Shown here one piece after another: positions 7,287 to 17,424 of a stretch of 64,000 bases of DNA (the stretch's first letter is position 1; the number at the start of each line of letters is the position of its first letter). The notes below the pieces were generated by a model. It did no database searches. It was given only the letters and a program-made list of their open reading frames with translations, and was not told the DNA's origin. Location of the stretch: contig CAYMPJ010000005.1 in assembly GCA_964392325.1 (NCBI GenBank), positions 1 to 64,000 of the forward strand, in the 5' to 3' direction. Source of the stretch: CALLPQ01 sp964392325 (lineage in GTDB: Bacteria > Pseudomonadota > Alphaproteobacteria > Caulobacterales > Parvularculaceae). A program made the position numbers and the translations under genes.

Positions 7287-8864
7287 TTAGGGTTTCAGAT
7301 CTTTTAATGAGTAAGCTCTGAGGGCGAGAGCTAGGAGCCCATACACGATCATCCCTAAAGCAGCAATGGCTAGAGTTGCAATCCATTCTCGTCCCCACAC
7401 ATAAGAAGCAATTGTAGGCAGATAGACGAGGCTTTGGTGCAAAACATAGCCCATGGCCGCAGAGGCCAATAGAATGCGCACTATACGATGGAACAACCTA
7501 TTATCGGGTTGAAAATATTTTTTATGGCGCAAATGTAGGGCCAATAGAACAACTTGTACCCAGGCAGAAACTGATGTGGCAATGGCAACAGACAAGAAAC
7601 CAAGGATTGGGAATAAAGCAAGAGAGAGAGCGATATTTAGAAAAATCGCTACAAATGCATAATTCATAGGGTTTTTAGTGTCTTCACGCGCAAAGAATGC
7701 GGGGGAGAAAACTTTGTGTAAAACGAAGGCGGGCAACCCAATACCAAAAAGAGCAAGGGCACTCCCTGTTTTAACCGCATCCTCCACAGTGAAGGCTGAG
7801 CGGGCAATGCCAAAAGTTGATAGAGCATCCCCGGCAAGTCCCCGATAAAGTGCATCACATATCGGTACCGCCATGACCAGAAACGCACCAGCGGCAGGAA
7901 AACAAAATAAGGCTGCAAATTCTATCGAACGGTTTAGCGTTGAAATGGCTTCGTCCTCGCGGCCTTCTTTCACTTTTCTGGATAGATCGGGTAGCAAAAC
8001 GTTTGCTAGCGCAATTCCAATAATCGCCAGAGGCAATTGATATAACGCGTCAGCATTCATGAGCCATGACACGGCTCCTGCCTCTTGGCTCGCAATATTA
8101 GTGCCGACAATAAGGTTGATTTGCAATGCGCCTGCACTGATAAAACCAGGCGTCCCTAGTGCTAGAAGGCGGCGCATGGATGGGGTCAGGCGAGGACGTT
8201 TCAAGCGAAGAGTAAAATTCTGACGTGACATTCCATACATTAATAAGGCAAGCTGTATGATACCGCCGACAAAAACAGCCCATGCAGCTGCCATGCCTGT
8301 GACTTCAACGGGCGCACGGGCGTAAAGTAATACGCCAGTAATCAGGCAAATATTAAGGGCGAGGGGGGCACCAGAAGAAGCAATAAATTTTCCAAAAGAA
8401 TTTAAAACTCCGCTCATTAAGCCGACAAGAGACATGCATAATAGATAGGGAAACATAATCCGAGTGAAGAGCGTTGTGAGTTCAAATTTTTCCTGATCAA
8501 CTGCAAATCCGGACGCAATCATATATACAAAAACCGGAGCTGCGAGTTCGACGATAATAGTCAGCCCCGTCAGTATGAAGATCAGGCCGGCCAATACTTC
8601 TTCGGCAAAAGCTTTAGCTTCTTCGCGCGATTGAACCGAGCGATCTTGGAACATTGGAATGAAGGCAGCATGAAATGCTCCTTCAGCAAATAAGCGGCGA
8701 AACATATTGGGGAGCCGAAAAGCGGCCCAAAATGCGTCTGCCACCGGATTGCCACCAGCGCCTATAATACCCGCCATTAGAATTTGCCGGACAAACCCCA
8801 GTATTCGGCTGAGCATCGTCATGCCGGATACCGTGGCAAGAGAGCGTTTCATATTGGACTTCAT
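7287..8864 (-). CDS. murJ: Lipid II flippase MurJ
   Basis: MurJ (MviN) moves lipid II, the peptidoglycan precursor, across the inner membrane. This 525-residue protein is a multi-helix MOP-superfamily membrane protein of normal length. Its N-terminal signature includes SRILGFVRQILMA near residues 19-31, then DAFWAAFRLPN and RLFAEGAF, which carry conserved arginines of the family. It sits 19 bp after glnD and 42 bp before trpS, probably in one transcript. Start ATG 8864 fits; a second Met at residue 5 is also possible. Confidence 0.96.
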   Translation of the reverse strand: MKSNMKRSLATVSGMTMLSRILGFVRQILMAGIIGAGGNPVADAFWAAFRLPNMFRRLFAEGAFHAAFIPMFQDRSVQSREEAKAFAEEVLAGLIFILTGLTIIVELAAPVFVYMIASGFAVDQEKFELTTLFTRIMFPYLLCMSLVGLMSGVLNSFGKFIASSGAPLALNICLITGVLLYARAPVEVTGMAAAWAVFVGGIIQLALLMYGMSRQNFTLRLKRPRLTPSMRRLLALGTPGFISAGALQINLIVGTNIASQEAGAVSWLMNADALYQLPLAIIGIALANVLLPDLSRKVKEGREDEAISTLNRSIEFAALFCFPAAGAFLVMAVPICDALYRGLAGDALSTFGIARSAFTVEDAVKTGSALALFGIGLPAFVLHKVFSPAFFAREDTKNPMNYAFVAIFLNIALSLALFPILGFLSVAIATSVSAWVQVVLLALHLRHKKYFQPDNRLFHRIVRILLASAAMGYVLHQSLVYLPTIASYVWGREWIATLAIAALGMIVYGLLALALRAYSLKDLKP

Positions 8865-8883
8865 GGATTGAGCCTAATCGTTA

Positions 8884-11655
8884 CTAATCATCATAACTCA
8901 TTGTCAGCACATTTAACAATCTAATCTCGATCGACTGTTGCCGGCGTTTATTTGTGATTTTGTATCCTGGAGCATCTTGCAAATAGAAACTATCCACAGC
9001 GCGCTCACCATATGTTGAGACATGGGCAGAACGAATAATGACACCTAATTTGAGTAATGTGTCTGTTAATTGATAGAGAAGACCAGGACGGTCAAGACCA
9101 ATTGCTTCTACGACAAGACAATCTTGGGAGGCGTCCGGATCGAGATTGACACTAGGTTCGACTTTAAAAATGGAACGTCGGTCTCCTAGTCGAGGTGAGA
9201 TTTGGGGTGGATTTTGATGAGGGTGGCGCAATGTAGCAAGTAATTTTTCATGGATTACTTTTACCAGACTCTCATCTTTAAAGGCTTCACCATTTGTGGA
9301 TTGAAGAATAAATATATCAATCACCTTATTATCTTTTGTGGTCATTGCTTGCACGGCGCGAACGCCAACCCCAAGGAGTGCGATTGTTCCGGCTAGTTGA
9401 GATAAAAGACCGTCTCTATCGCTACCATAGACAATTGCTTCAATGGTTCCATCGTTTCGCAGGGATGCGCTCACCGCCCCGTCAAGACCGTCATTTTGTG
9501 CGCGTAGCATAAGCGGTGCGAAACGACCCCACAAACCACTATCAACACTATGGAGGGCATGGGCTTCCACACGAGCAAGCAAGTTATCCACTTGTTCTTC
9601 AGGCCACTCGGTCAGTTGTTTCTTAATTTGCTCGCATGTTTGCTCCCCTCGTAGTTTCTGATGGCGGCGAACATCCATTTCTCCGCCATCAAACCAAATT
9701 GTGGCATATTCATAAAGCGCTTGTAAGCGCCTACGCATGCGTAAATCCCACGCATGAATACCAACGACTTTTAAATGGCATACTGAAACGACAAGTAATA
9801 AGTCTAAGATTTCTTTACTCTGCACCGTCCTGCAGAATTGTTCGATTGTTTTAGGTTCGGTTAGGGTGCGACGTTCAATGGTATCAATCATCAATAGACG
9901 GTTAGCGGACACCCATCCGACATTGTAAGCCGTGTTTTTTTCAAGCCCTAATTGAGTTACGGTTTTTGTTATTTGTCGTTGGCAAGTTGTGCGATCACGA
10001 CCTTTGATCGTCCAGATGATTTCATGTAAAAATACACTTAGTAGAAACGGGTAAGTGTCGTCTGCCTTTGTCAATATTTTTGTACATAATGGGTGCTCTT
10101 TACGCGCCTTACCGGAAATGATGCGATGACATTCAGCAACCGCATGAATGGTTTGTTCATCAAGCGTAAAGCGGCGATAAAGTCCGTATATAATTCGTCC
10201 TGACAGCTTCCCAAAGGAAGGAACATGTTTACCCAAAAGTCCGGTTTCATCCAAAAGACGCAGCGTTTTGACTGGATTTTGGCTCTCCACAATCAGGCTT
10301 CTAAAGAGAGATGAAATTTCTGGCTGTTTTCTGGATTCGCTATTGAATACGCCAATCTGGTCGCTAATCAGGCTGAGTGCATGTGGGTGAATATCAAATT
10401 GGTCTTGGATTGAAAATATTTGTATCAGGCGAAGCCAATCTGACGGTGTTGTTTTTGCACGACTGATATTAGCAAAATCCAAGCGCCCATTGTTAAGGCA
10501 AACATTATGTTTGCGATTATGTTCATCGGTTTGAAATTTACGCGGAAGAGCCTTGGTGAAGCCGGGGAGTAATTTCGATTCTGGTTCTTCCAATCTTGCA
10601 CAAAAGATACGCAACAAGCGACCCGTTTCGATTGCAGTGAGAAAATAATGTTTCATCAACCGTTCAGCAGGAGACATGCCGGCGCGTTTTGCATAATTTA
10701 ATCTTTTTGCAATTTCGGGCTGAATATCAAAAGTCAAACGATTATCATCACTCCCTCGTACGCTATGGATATGGGCTCGTATCGTTTGTAAAAAGCGGCG
10801 GGACTTAATAAAGCTGTTGTAATCCTTTGTATTGAAAACCGGTTTTTCATGAGCGGTACCGTCAATGGAATTCCCATATAGATAATGATAGATCCAGCCG
10901 ATTGTATGTAAATCTCGTAAACCCCCTTTCGCTTCCTTGATGTCGGGTTCTACCAAAAAACGTGATTGTTCGGATACTTCATGGCGCGCTTCGAGTTCAT
11001 CAAGTTTAGCTTTTACAAATTGACGACTGCCAGTTTTGCGCAATTTCTCCATGTTCTTTTTGAAGTCATTATAAAGGCCGATTTCACCGGCCAGGAAACG
11101 TGTTTCCAGATAAGCCGTTCGCCCAACGAGATCTTGTGAACAGAATTTTTGCGCACTTGCCGGTGTGTGAACGCCGTGGCCGATTTTTATTCCGCTATCC
11201 CATAAAGGATAGAGAATGCCGTTGAGTAAAGCGCGTATCTTTTCTTCCTGACGGGGAGGGTGCAGAAATAATAAATCAATATCTGAATACGGAGCAAGTT
11301 CACCCCGGCCATATCCTCCAACTGCAAGAACCGTCAGGTTCGGTGATCCCGACGATTTATACATTTCGTCGTATAAAGTTGAGATAATAACATCCATATT
11401 TCCGGATAATTTTCGTGCGAAAACCTCACCGTGAGGGAAGCGCTCAATCCCTACTGTGCGCTGTTCGTTCAGGCTTTCTCGCATAAATTGTCCGACAGCC
11501 CCATGCGCTTGCCCATTTTTTTCCGCATTGAGACAATTAACGATCTGTTGCCGGATAATTTTAGGGGGTATCCAATCTTTAGGTGCATTCTCTAACATTA
11601 GGCTTTGAGAGGCCTGTGACTGATCGTGCGTTTGTGAGCTATTACTAGGGGGCAT
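8884..11655 (-). CDS. glnD: PII uridylyltransferase GlnD with a degenerate HD domain
   Basis: GlnD adds UMP to PII proteins under nitrogen limitation and normally removes it through an HD domain. This 923-residue protein keeps the nucleotidyltransferase site (GGYGRGEL at 113-120, with D125 and D127) and two C-terminal ACT domains that sense glutamine (about 735-790 and 845-905). The HD domain does not look functional. Aligned by eye to E. coli GlnD, the metal-binding positions read Q501 (VDEHT His), H544-E545 (HD), R555 (GGDHS His), R586 (RQHLLMS His) and H627 (TVAD Asp). The flanking HPLC motif is kept at 521-524, so the alignment is anchored. PII deuridylylation may be lost or done elsewhere. 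It lies 63 bp after mutS in the same operon. Confidence 0.95.
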   Translation of the reverse strand: MPPSNSSQTHDQSQASQSLMLENAPKDWIPPKIIRQQIVNCLNAEKNGQAHGAVGQFMRESLNEQRTVGIERFPHGEVFARKLSGNMDVIISTLYDEMYKSSGSPNLTVLAVGGYGRGELAPYSDIDLLFLHPPRQEEKIRALLNGILYPLWDSGIKIGHGVHTPASAQKFCSQDLVGRTAYLETRFLAGEIGLYNDFKKNMEKLRKTGSRQFVKAKLDELEARHEVSEQSRFLVEPDIKEAKGGLRDLHTIGWIYHYLYGNSIDGTAHEKPVFNTKDYNSFIKSRRFLQTIRAHIHSVRGSDDNRLTFDIQPEIAKRLNYAKRAGMSPAERLMKHYFLTAIETGRLLRIFCARLEEPESKLLPGFTKALPRKFQTDEHNRKHNVCLNNGRLDFANISRAKTTPSDWLRLIQIFSIQDQFDIHPHALSLISDQIGVFNSESRKQPEISSLFRSLIVESQNPVKTLRLLDETGLLGKHVPSFGKLSGRIIYGLYRRFTLDEQTIHAVAECHRIISGKARKEHPLCTKILTKADDTYPFLLSVFLHEIIWTIKGRDRTTCQRQITKTVTQLGLEKNTAYNVGWVSANRLLMIDTIERRTLTEPKTIEQFCRTVQSKEILDLLLVVSVCHLKVVGIHAWDLRMRRRLQALYEYATIWFDGGEMDVRRHQKLRGEQTCEQIKKQLTEWPEEQVDNLLARVEAHALHSVDSGLWGRFAPLMLRAQNDGLDGAVSASLRNDGTIEAIVYGSDRDGLLSQLAGTIALLGVGVRAVQAMTTKDNKVIDIFILQSTNGEAFKDESLVKVIHEKLLATLRHPHQNPPQISPRLGDRRSIFKVEPSVNLDPDASQDCLVVEAIGLDRPGLLYQLTDTLLKLGVIIRSAHVSTYGERAVDSFYLQDAPGYKITNKRRQQSIEIRLLNVLTMSYDD

Positions 11656-11718
11656 GGATTTTAGCTTGAGTGGATCAAGAGAAGACGGGGAGAATTCAAT
11701 TTAACGGCTTACGAATGG

Positions 11719-14463
11719 TCATATCTCATTCAACAAGGATTTTAAACGGTAAATCGTATCCAGTGCCTCTCTAGGGGGCATAGTGTCCGGGTCCAATTCA
11801 GCAATCGCATTGTGCAGTCGCTCTTCCAGAGTGGAAGCATCAGCGTCTTCTTGTTGGCATGATTGTTCATTAGAGACTGTTTCAGTGCGTGTGTTCAGAT
11901 TTGCGAACAGAGGCAGGGCTTCAATTCCTCCCTGCCCAGCTTTTTGAGATTCGAGCATAGTTAAAATCTCGCCGGCTCTTTTAATAACCGGGCTGGGGAC
12001 ACCTGCCAAGCGCGCTACGGCAACACCGTAAGACCGATCTGCAGCGCCAGGTCCAACTTCATGAAGAAAAATAACTTCCCCTTTCCACTCGCGTACTTTC
12101 ATGGATACATTCGTAAGCCGGGCCAATTGTCCTTCCAGTGAGGTTAATTCATGATAGTGGGTTGCAAAAATTCCTCTGCATTGGTTGTTGTCATGGAGAT
12201 GTTCGATGGCTGCCCAAGCAATTGATAAACCGTCAAATGTAGAGGTGCCGCGACCAATTTCGTCGAGTATTACGAGTGCGCGGGTGCTTGCCTGATTGAG
12301 TATTGCTGCTGTTTCTACCATCTCCACCATAAAGGTTGATCGCCCTTGCGCCAGATCATCGCTTGCACCAACGCGGCTGAAAAGCCGGTCAGCAATCCCG
12401 ATATGAGCAGATTTTGCGGGTACATAAAGCCCCGCTTGGGCAAGAATGGTAATCAAGGCGTTTTGGCGTAAAAAGGTAGATTTCCCAGCCATATTCGGGC
12501 CCGTCATGAGCAATAAGTGTCCATCATTACCATCGCTAAGGGTGCAATCATTCGCGATAAAACCAGTGTTTGATGCCTCCGCATTTACAGCTTGCTCAAC
12601 AACCGGATGGCGACCTTCCTCGATATGAAAAGTAAGAGTGTCATCCACAACGGGGCGAACAAAGTCATGTGCCACTGAGAGGTGAGCAATAGCGGCGGCT
12701 AAATCAATGCGAGCGGTAGCATTTGCGGCGTCTCGAATATCGTTAGCGCGATCCAATATTTTGAGTGTTAGAGTCTCGTAAATTTCAAGTTCTCGTGCCA
12801 GAGCCTCATCACGGGCTCTTGAAATACGGGCATCAAGATCAGCCAATTCACTAGTGGTAAAACGAACAGCGCTTGCCAGAGTCTGGCGATGGATAAATTG
12901 ATCACTATGCGGAGGGGATAAAAGTGTGTTGCCATGGCTCACTGGGACTTCGATAAAAAATCCCAGCACATTATTCTGCCTAACTTTTAAGGCTTTAATA
13001 TTGCTGGTTTTACGATATTCGGCTTCAAGGTTTGCCATCACCCGGCGCGATTCATCGCGAAGCGTTCGCACTTCATCAAGGGCTGGATCATACCCTTTCT
13101 GGATAAAACCACCATCGCGGGCCAGCATCGGCGCTTCGGGCATCAAGGCTTTGGTTAAAAGGTCAATGATTTTTGAAAACCCATCTTGCGTTTCATCATC
13201 TGACCGGGCTTCGAGATCGAGCAATGTTGATTTTAATGTTTCAGGTAGGGGCTCGGAGTTTTGTGCTAATGATCCGGTCTGGGTTCTATTTGATTGATGC
13301 AGGCTTCTGGCTAATTGACGGGCTGTCTCGAGGCCGGTTAAAATGGCGAGCATATCTCGAGGGCCGCCACGTCCCATTGACAGGCGAGAGAGATTGCGAG
13401 CCATATCTGGCATATGTTTTAAATCAATACGAATTTGATCGCGTAAAGTTTGTTGGGTAACGAAGAAATCGATCTCATCAAGACGGTTATTGATTTGCTT
13501 GGGTGACGTTAGCGGCGCGGAGACCCAGCTTGCGAGTAATCTTGCCCCTGGGCCAGTTATGGTTTTGTCGATAGTATGGATCAAAGAGCCTTTGCGGCTA
13601 CCGGTTTGAGTTTGCGTCAATTCGAGGGAGGCTCTGGTGGCGCTATCTATGATCATAGCCCCCCCACTGACCTCGCGTTTAGGGTGTTGCAAGGAGGGGA
13701 ACTGGCCAGCTTGGGTTAAGGCAATATAGTCTAAAATACCGCCCATCGCGGAGATTTCTGAACGGGAGAACTGTCCGAATGCTACAAGGGTCGAGATTTC
13801 AAAATACTCTTTGAGTCGGCGTTCAGCCCCGTTTGCGCCAAAACCTTGCGGTGATTGCCAGCTAATTGCCGGTCCGCTGGTTCCCGGCGTATTTAAACTC
13901 GAAATCATCTCTGACCATTGAGGTGGCATTTCTGCAAGATCAGGGATTATGAGTTCAGATAAGGACAAAGAGGCTATTTCCGCGCGCACATTTTCTGGTT
14001 TGGTTTCTCTGACGGAAAACTCGCCTGTGGAGAGATCGATAATACAAAGCGCTGCCTGTGTTCCCCCGCCCAAAATCGAGAGAGCCCCTAAAAAATTATT
14101 CCGCCTGGCATCGAGCAGAGTGTCTTCAGTCAAGGTGCCCGGGGTGACAATACGAACGATATCCCGCTCGACTACAGCCTTATAGCCGCGTTTTTTGGCC
14201 GCCTCAGCGCTTTCCATTTGTTCACAAATTGCAACCGTAAACCCTTGACGAATAAGGCGTTCCAGATAGTTTTCATAGGCGTGAAATGGAACGCCGCACA
14301 TGGGGATTTCATCCCCTTTATGCTTTCCCCTTTTAGTAAGAGTAATATCAAGAGCGCCGGCGGCTTTGACAGCATCTTCAAAGAACAATTCATAAAAATC
14401 ACCCATCCGGAAAAATAACAGGGCTTCGGGCACGCGTTCTTTGATTTGAAGATATTGGGCCAT
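11719..14463 (-). CDS. mutS: DNA mismatch repair protein MutS
   Basis: MutS recognises mismatches and starts methyl-independent or MutL-dependent repair. The protein has the mismatch-binding Phe motif FFRMGDFYELFF near residue 17, the Walker A site TGPNMAGKST and the Walker B/signature DEIGRGTSTFDG. Counted from ATG 14463 it has 914 residues. That ATG lacks a good ribosome site and corresponds to an internal residue: E. coli MutS reads TPMMQQYL where this frame reads TPVMAQYL. The frame stays open upstream to a TGA at 14557-14559 with no ATG, GTG or TTG. An ATT at 14541 preceded by GAAGGA at six bases is a candidate start. First gene of the mutS-glnD-murJ-trpS run. Confidence 0.95.
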   Translation of the reverse strand: MAQYLQIKERVPEALLFFRMGDFYELFFEDAVKAAGALDITLTKRGKHKGDEIPMCGVPFHAYENYLERLIRQGFTVAICEQMESAEAAKKRGYKAVVERDIVRIVTPGTLTEDTLLDARRNNFLGALSILGGGTQAALCIIDLSTGEFSVRETKPENVRAEIASLSLSELIIPDLAEMPPQWSEMISSLNTPGTSGPAISWQSPQGFGANGAERRLKEYFEISTLVAFGQFSRSEISAMGGILDYIALTQAGQFPSLQHPKREVSGGAMIIDSATRASLELTQTQTGSRKGSLIHTIDKTITGPGARLLASWVSAPLTSPKQINNRLDEIDFFVTQQTLRDQIRIDLKHMPDMARNLSRLSMGRGGPRDMLAILTGLETARQLARSLHQSNRTQTGSLAQNSEPLPETLKSTLLDLEARSDDETQDGFSKIIDLLTKALMPEAPMLARDGGFIQKGYDPALDEVRTLRDESRRVMANLEAEYRKTSNIKALKVRQNNVLGFFIEVPVSHGNTLLSPPHSDQFIHRQTLASAVRFTTSELADLDARISRARDEALARELEIYETLTLKILDRANDIRDAANATARIDLAAAIAHLSVAHDFVRPVVDDTLTFHIEEGRHPVVEQAVNAEASNTGFIANDCTLSDGNDGHLLLMTGPNMAGKSTFLRQNALITILAQAGLYVPAKSAHIGIADRLFSRVGASDDLAQGRSTFMVEMVETAAILNQASTRALVILDEIGRGTSTFDGLSIAWAAIEHLHDNNQCRGIFATHYHELTSLEGQLARLTNVSMKVREWKGEVIFLHEVGPGAADRSYGVAVARLAGVPSPVIKRAGEILTMLESQKAGQGGIEALPLFANLNTRTETVSNEQSCQQEDADASTLEERLHNAIAELDPDTMPPREALDTIYRLKSLLNEI

Positions 14464-14736
14464 TACCGGTGTGGGGGCGCTCTCCTTATCCTTTGCAGGA
14501 GTAGGCTCTTTGGCATTTATGATCGGTTGAACACTAATAATAAAGAATCCTTCAATTCATACTCAGTTTTAAAGGGTAGGGAGGAGAGGTGTAAACCGGA
14601 AGGTAAATTTGTGGAAAACTGATCAATTTTCATGAATAAATTATGGGCCACAAGAATGAAGGTGAATTTGAAATAAATGAAAGTGAGTTCATTATTTCCG
14701 AGACAATCAAACGAGTCCATGTAATCATTATGAATA

Positions 14737-15528
14737 ATGACAATTGTGGTGGATTCAAAAATAGATTTAGGCGGGGAAATCGCGCCGGTGCGTGCGCGAA
14801 TCAATCGGCGGGCGCGACGATACATTGTCCGGGTCGATAGCGTGAGCGGGACTGTTTTGATCACAGCACCTTCCAAGCGTGACGTACCTGCTGCTCTGCG
14901 CTTTGCAAAATCCAGAGCGGATTGGATCAAGAGCGAATTAAGGAGCGGGCCAAAAGCCCACAGTTTCGAGGCGGGAGGAATTTGCCCTTATAGAGGGGAA
15001 GATCATCTCATCATCAATCAAGGAGCGCCGCGTGGCCGGGTACGTATCGTTCCAACTCACCAAGACCATTTTCAAAACGAAGCTGACCAAAATCATCCGC
15101 AACAAAGCCAATTACCGCAATTGCATGTGGGGGGAGATAGGGCACACGTGAATAGGCGCATCATTGATTGGTTAAAACGCGAAGCGCGGACAATTCTCTC
15201 TGAAAAATCTGATTATTACGCTGAACGTTTAGGAGTTAAGCGTGGGAAAATCCGGATCGGAGATACGCGCAGTCGTTGGGGATCGTGCAGTGCAGATGGA
15301 TGCCTCTCTTACAGTTGGCGATTGATTCTAGCGCCAAAAGAGATTCTAGACTATGTGGCCGCTCATGAGTGTACTCACCTTATTCACTTGAATCATTCGC
15401 CCGCTTATTGGCGCTTGCTTGCAACACTGGATGTGGATGCCAGAGGTGCGCGTAGCTGGTTTCGCGATCATGGCGAGAGATTATTCGCCTACGGCGAAAC
15501 AAATGGAAGACTGGGGCTAACCCCTTAA
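14737..15528 (+). CDS. YgjP-type zinc metallopeptidase-like protein
   Basis: This 263-residue protein belongs to the COG1451/DUF45 (YgjP) family, soluble proteins with a SprT-like zinc fold. The zinc site is H210-E211-x-x-H214 in AAHECTHLIHLNHSPAYW, with the typical following NHSPAYW. Upstream, TRSRWGSCSADG at 177-188 is the other family hallmark. Physiological substrates are not well defined. A His/Gln-rich low-complexity insert at about 107-130 appears lineage-specific. The gene diverges from mutS, and its start overlaps no other gene. ATG 14737 has only a weak ribosome site. Confidence 0.88.
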   Translation: MTIVVDSKIDLGGEIAPVRARINRRARRYIVRVDSVSGTVLITAPSKRDVPAALRFAKSRADWIKSELRSGPKAHSFEAGGICPYRGEDHLIINQGAPRGRVRIVPTHQDHFQNEADQNHPQQSQLPQLHVGGDRAHVNRRIIDWLKREARTILSEKSDYYAERLGVKRGKIRIGDTRSRWGSCSADGCLSYSWRLILAPKEILDYVAAHECTHLIHLNHSPAYWRLLATLDVDARGARSWFRDHGERLFAYGETNGRLGLTP

Positions 15529-15579
15529 ATAGGGCCGGGCTTATTGTTAGTTATCGGGATAAAATATTGATTTGTGTGG

Positions 15580-15595
15580 TAAAGTTTTTGTTAAC
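15580..15595 (+). promoter_or_regulatory. Possible CtrA-like box upstream of the DegP-type protease
   Basis: TAAA-N7-TTAAC matches the CtrA consensus with one mismatch. The decamer TTAACGGATG that begins with its right half-site recurs at 15746-15755, closer to the protease start, forming a spaced direct repeat. Chance is a real alternative in this AT-rich gap. Confidence 0.25.
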
Positions 15596-15812
15596 GGATG
15601 TGATCGAAAACATGGCTATCTAACGCCATAATGGCTCACTTTACCGCGAAATCGGGATGTTTGCCTTGATGTGGACACGCGAGTACAATAGCTAATAAGG
15701 GCGTACAGGCTACTGTTTTAGGGACCCTAGAAATGTAGGCTGGCATTAACGGATGAGAATACTTATCTGATATAAATGCATACGATTCAATTTAATGAGG
15801 ACCTATTTGTTT

Positions 15813-17399
15813 ATGAGCATTAATTCGAAAGACCAAAACCATTCAACGCGTAAGTCTCACTCTTCCAGATTTGGATTTCTGGCAGCCGGTGTAGCCATAG
15901 GGGCTTTGGCTATCTCTGCAGGTGGCGTGTTGCAAAACAAACCACAGGCGAATGCTTCGACGAGTTTGGCAGCGATCGGTGTGCAGAGTGCAAAGTCAAG
16001 CGGTGAAATTGCTGCGCTCCCGGTAAACAGAAATGCCTTTTCTTTTGCGGATGTTGTTGAGCGTGTCAGCCCGGCAGTTGTTAGTGTTCTTGTCGAGCAT
16101 GAAGTTGAAACCCAGCGGCGCCGTTTACCGCGCGGCATACCTGAGGGTTTTGAGCGGTTTTTTGGTATTCCCGAAGGTCGTGGGAATTCACCCGATAATG
16201 ATGATCCGTTTGAAGATGATGGGGTTCGAAAAGCACAGGCGCAGGGCTCTGGTTTCTTTATAGATTCCTCGGGTCATATTGTAACAAATCATCATGTTAT
16301 AGCTGATGCAGATAATGTCAAAATCAGCCTTGCTGATGGTACCGAGCTGGATGCTGAAATTATTGGTTCTGATGAATTTACAGATTTGGCTGTTTTAAAA
16401 GTCAAAAGTGATAAAAACCAACCTTATGTTGGATTTGCCGAGGAATCGCAGCTGCGTGTTGGCGACTGGGTTGTCGCCGTTGGTAATCCTTTTGGGCTTG
16501 GCGGTACCGTAACCAGTGGTATTGTCTCGGCTATTGGCGGCGATAGTCGTCAGCAACAATATGTTGATTACATTCAGATTGATGCTGCGATCAATCGCGG
16601 TAATTCGGGAGGCCCGGCATTCGATTTGTCTGGTAAAGTTATCGGCGTAAATGTTGCTATTTTCTCCCCTAATGGTGGCTCCGTCGGTATTGGTTTTGCC
16701 ATTCCGTCATCAACGGTCCAGTCTACTGTTGAGCAATTGATCTCGGACGGGAAAGTGACTCGCGGCTGGTTGGGAATTTCCCTTGCACCAGTTTCTAAAG
16801 ATCTGGCTGAAGCTCTTGAACTCGCCAATACTGATGGGGTCTTGGTCAATGAAGTTCTTGACGGTACTCCGGCTGCAAAAAGCGGCGTCGAGAATGGCGA
16901 TGTGATTACAGCAATTGATGGCAAAACTGTGAAAGGGCCAAATGACCTCTCACGGCGCATTGCGAATTTGCCTCCCGGAAGAAAGATGAAAGTGAAACTT
17001 ATTCGCGGCGGCGAGCCAAAAACGATAACGGTAACTCTTGGAAAACGCGAAGAAGAAGATAGCGTTGCGAGTATTACTCCCGAGGTTGAAGAATCAACCG
17101 CAGAGGAATTAGGACTTCGGGTATCCTCGCTGACAGATGAAAACCGGGAGCGTTACCGTATTGCAGATAATGTGAATGGTGTGGTGGTCACGGCGGTAAA
17201 GCCAGGGTCACCAGCCGAGACGGCAGGGCTTCAACCGGGTGTTGTCGTATTGGAAATTGATAGCAAGAAAATTCAATCACCCAAGGATTTTGAAAACAAG
17301 ATCGGTGCAGTTAAAAAATCCAAAAAAGGGGCTGCTTTGCTGCGTTTACAACGTGGTTCTGTAAAGCAGTTTAGCGCCTTGAGGCTTGATGCAGAATAA
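15813..17399 (+). CDS. degP: DegP/HtrA-family periplasmic serine protease
   Basis: HtrA/Do proteases degrade or refold damaged envelope proteins. This 528-residue form has a signal or anchor segment at about residues 20-40. The trypsin-like domain has a complete triad: H161 in TNHHV, D191 in FTDLAVL and S265 in GNSGGP. Two PDZ domains follow (about 295-385 and 420-520). I use ATG 15813 because GAGG at 15797-15800 precedes it, though at a long 12-base spacing. ATG 15795 would add six residues but has no ribosome site. A strong terminator follows. A response-regulator and kinase pair lies downstream, an order I recall near glnE in Hyphomicrobiales. Confidence 0.93.
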   Translation: MSINSKDQNHSTRKSHSSRFGFLAAGVAIGALAISAGGVLQNKPQANASTSLAAIGVQSAKSSGEIAALPVNRNAFSFADVVERVSPAVVSVLVEHEVETQRRRLPRGIPEGFERFFGIPEGRGNSPDNDDPFEDDGVRKAQAQGSGFFIDSSGHIVTNHHVIADADNVKISLADGTELDAEIIGSDEFTDLAVLKVKSDKNQPYVGFAEESQLRVGDWVVAVGNPFGLGGTVTSGIVSAIGGDSRQQQYVDYIQIDAAINRGNSGGPAFDLSGKVIGVNVAIFSPNGGSVGIGFAIPSSTVQSTVEQLISDGKVTRGWLGISLAPVSKDLAEALELANTDGVLVNEVLDGTPAAKSGVENGDVITAIDGKTVKGPNDLSRRIANLPPGRKMKVKLIRGGEPKTITVTLGKREEEDSVASITPEVEESTAEELGLRVSSLTDENRERYRIADNVNGVVVTAVKPGSPAETAGLQPGVVVLEIDSKKIQSPKDFENKIGAVKKSKKGAALLRLQRGSVKQFSALRLDAE

Positions 17400-17424
17400 G
17401 CATTGATGTTTGTTGAGTATCATC

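Noticed and set aside
14517..14930. 137-residue minus-strand ORF over the mutS leader and the YgjP-type gene
   Set aside because: It lies opposite a well-supported metallopeptidase gene and has no family resemblance.
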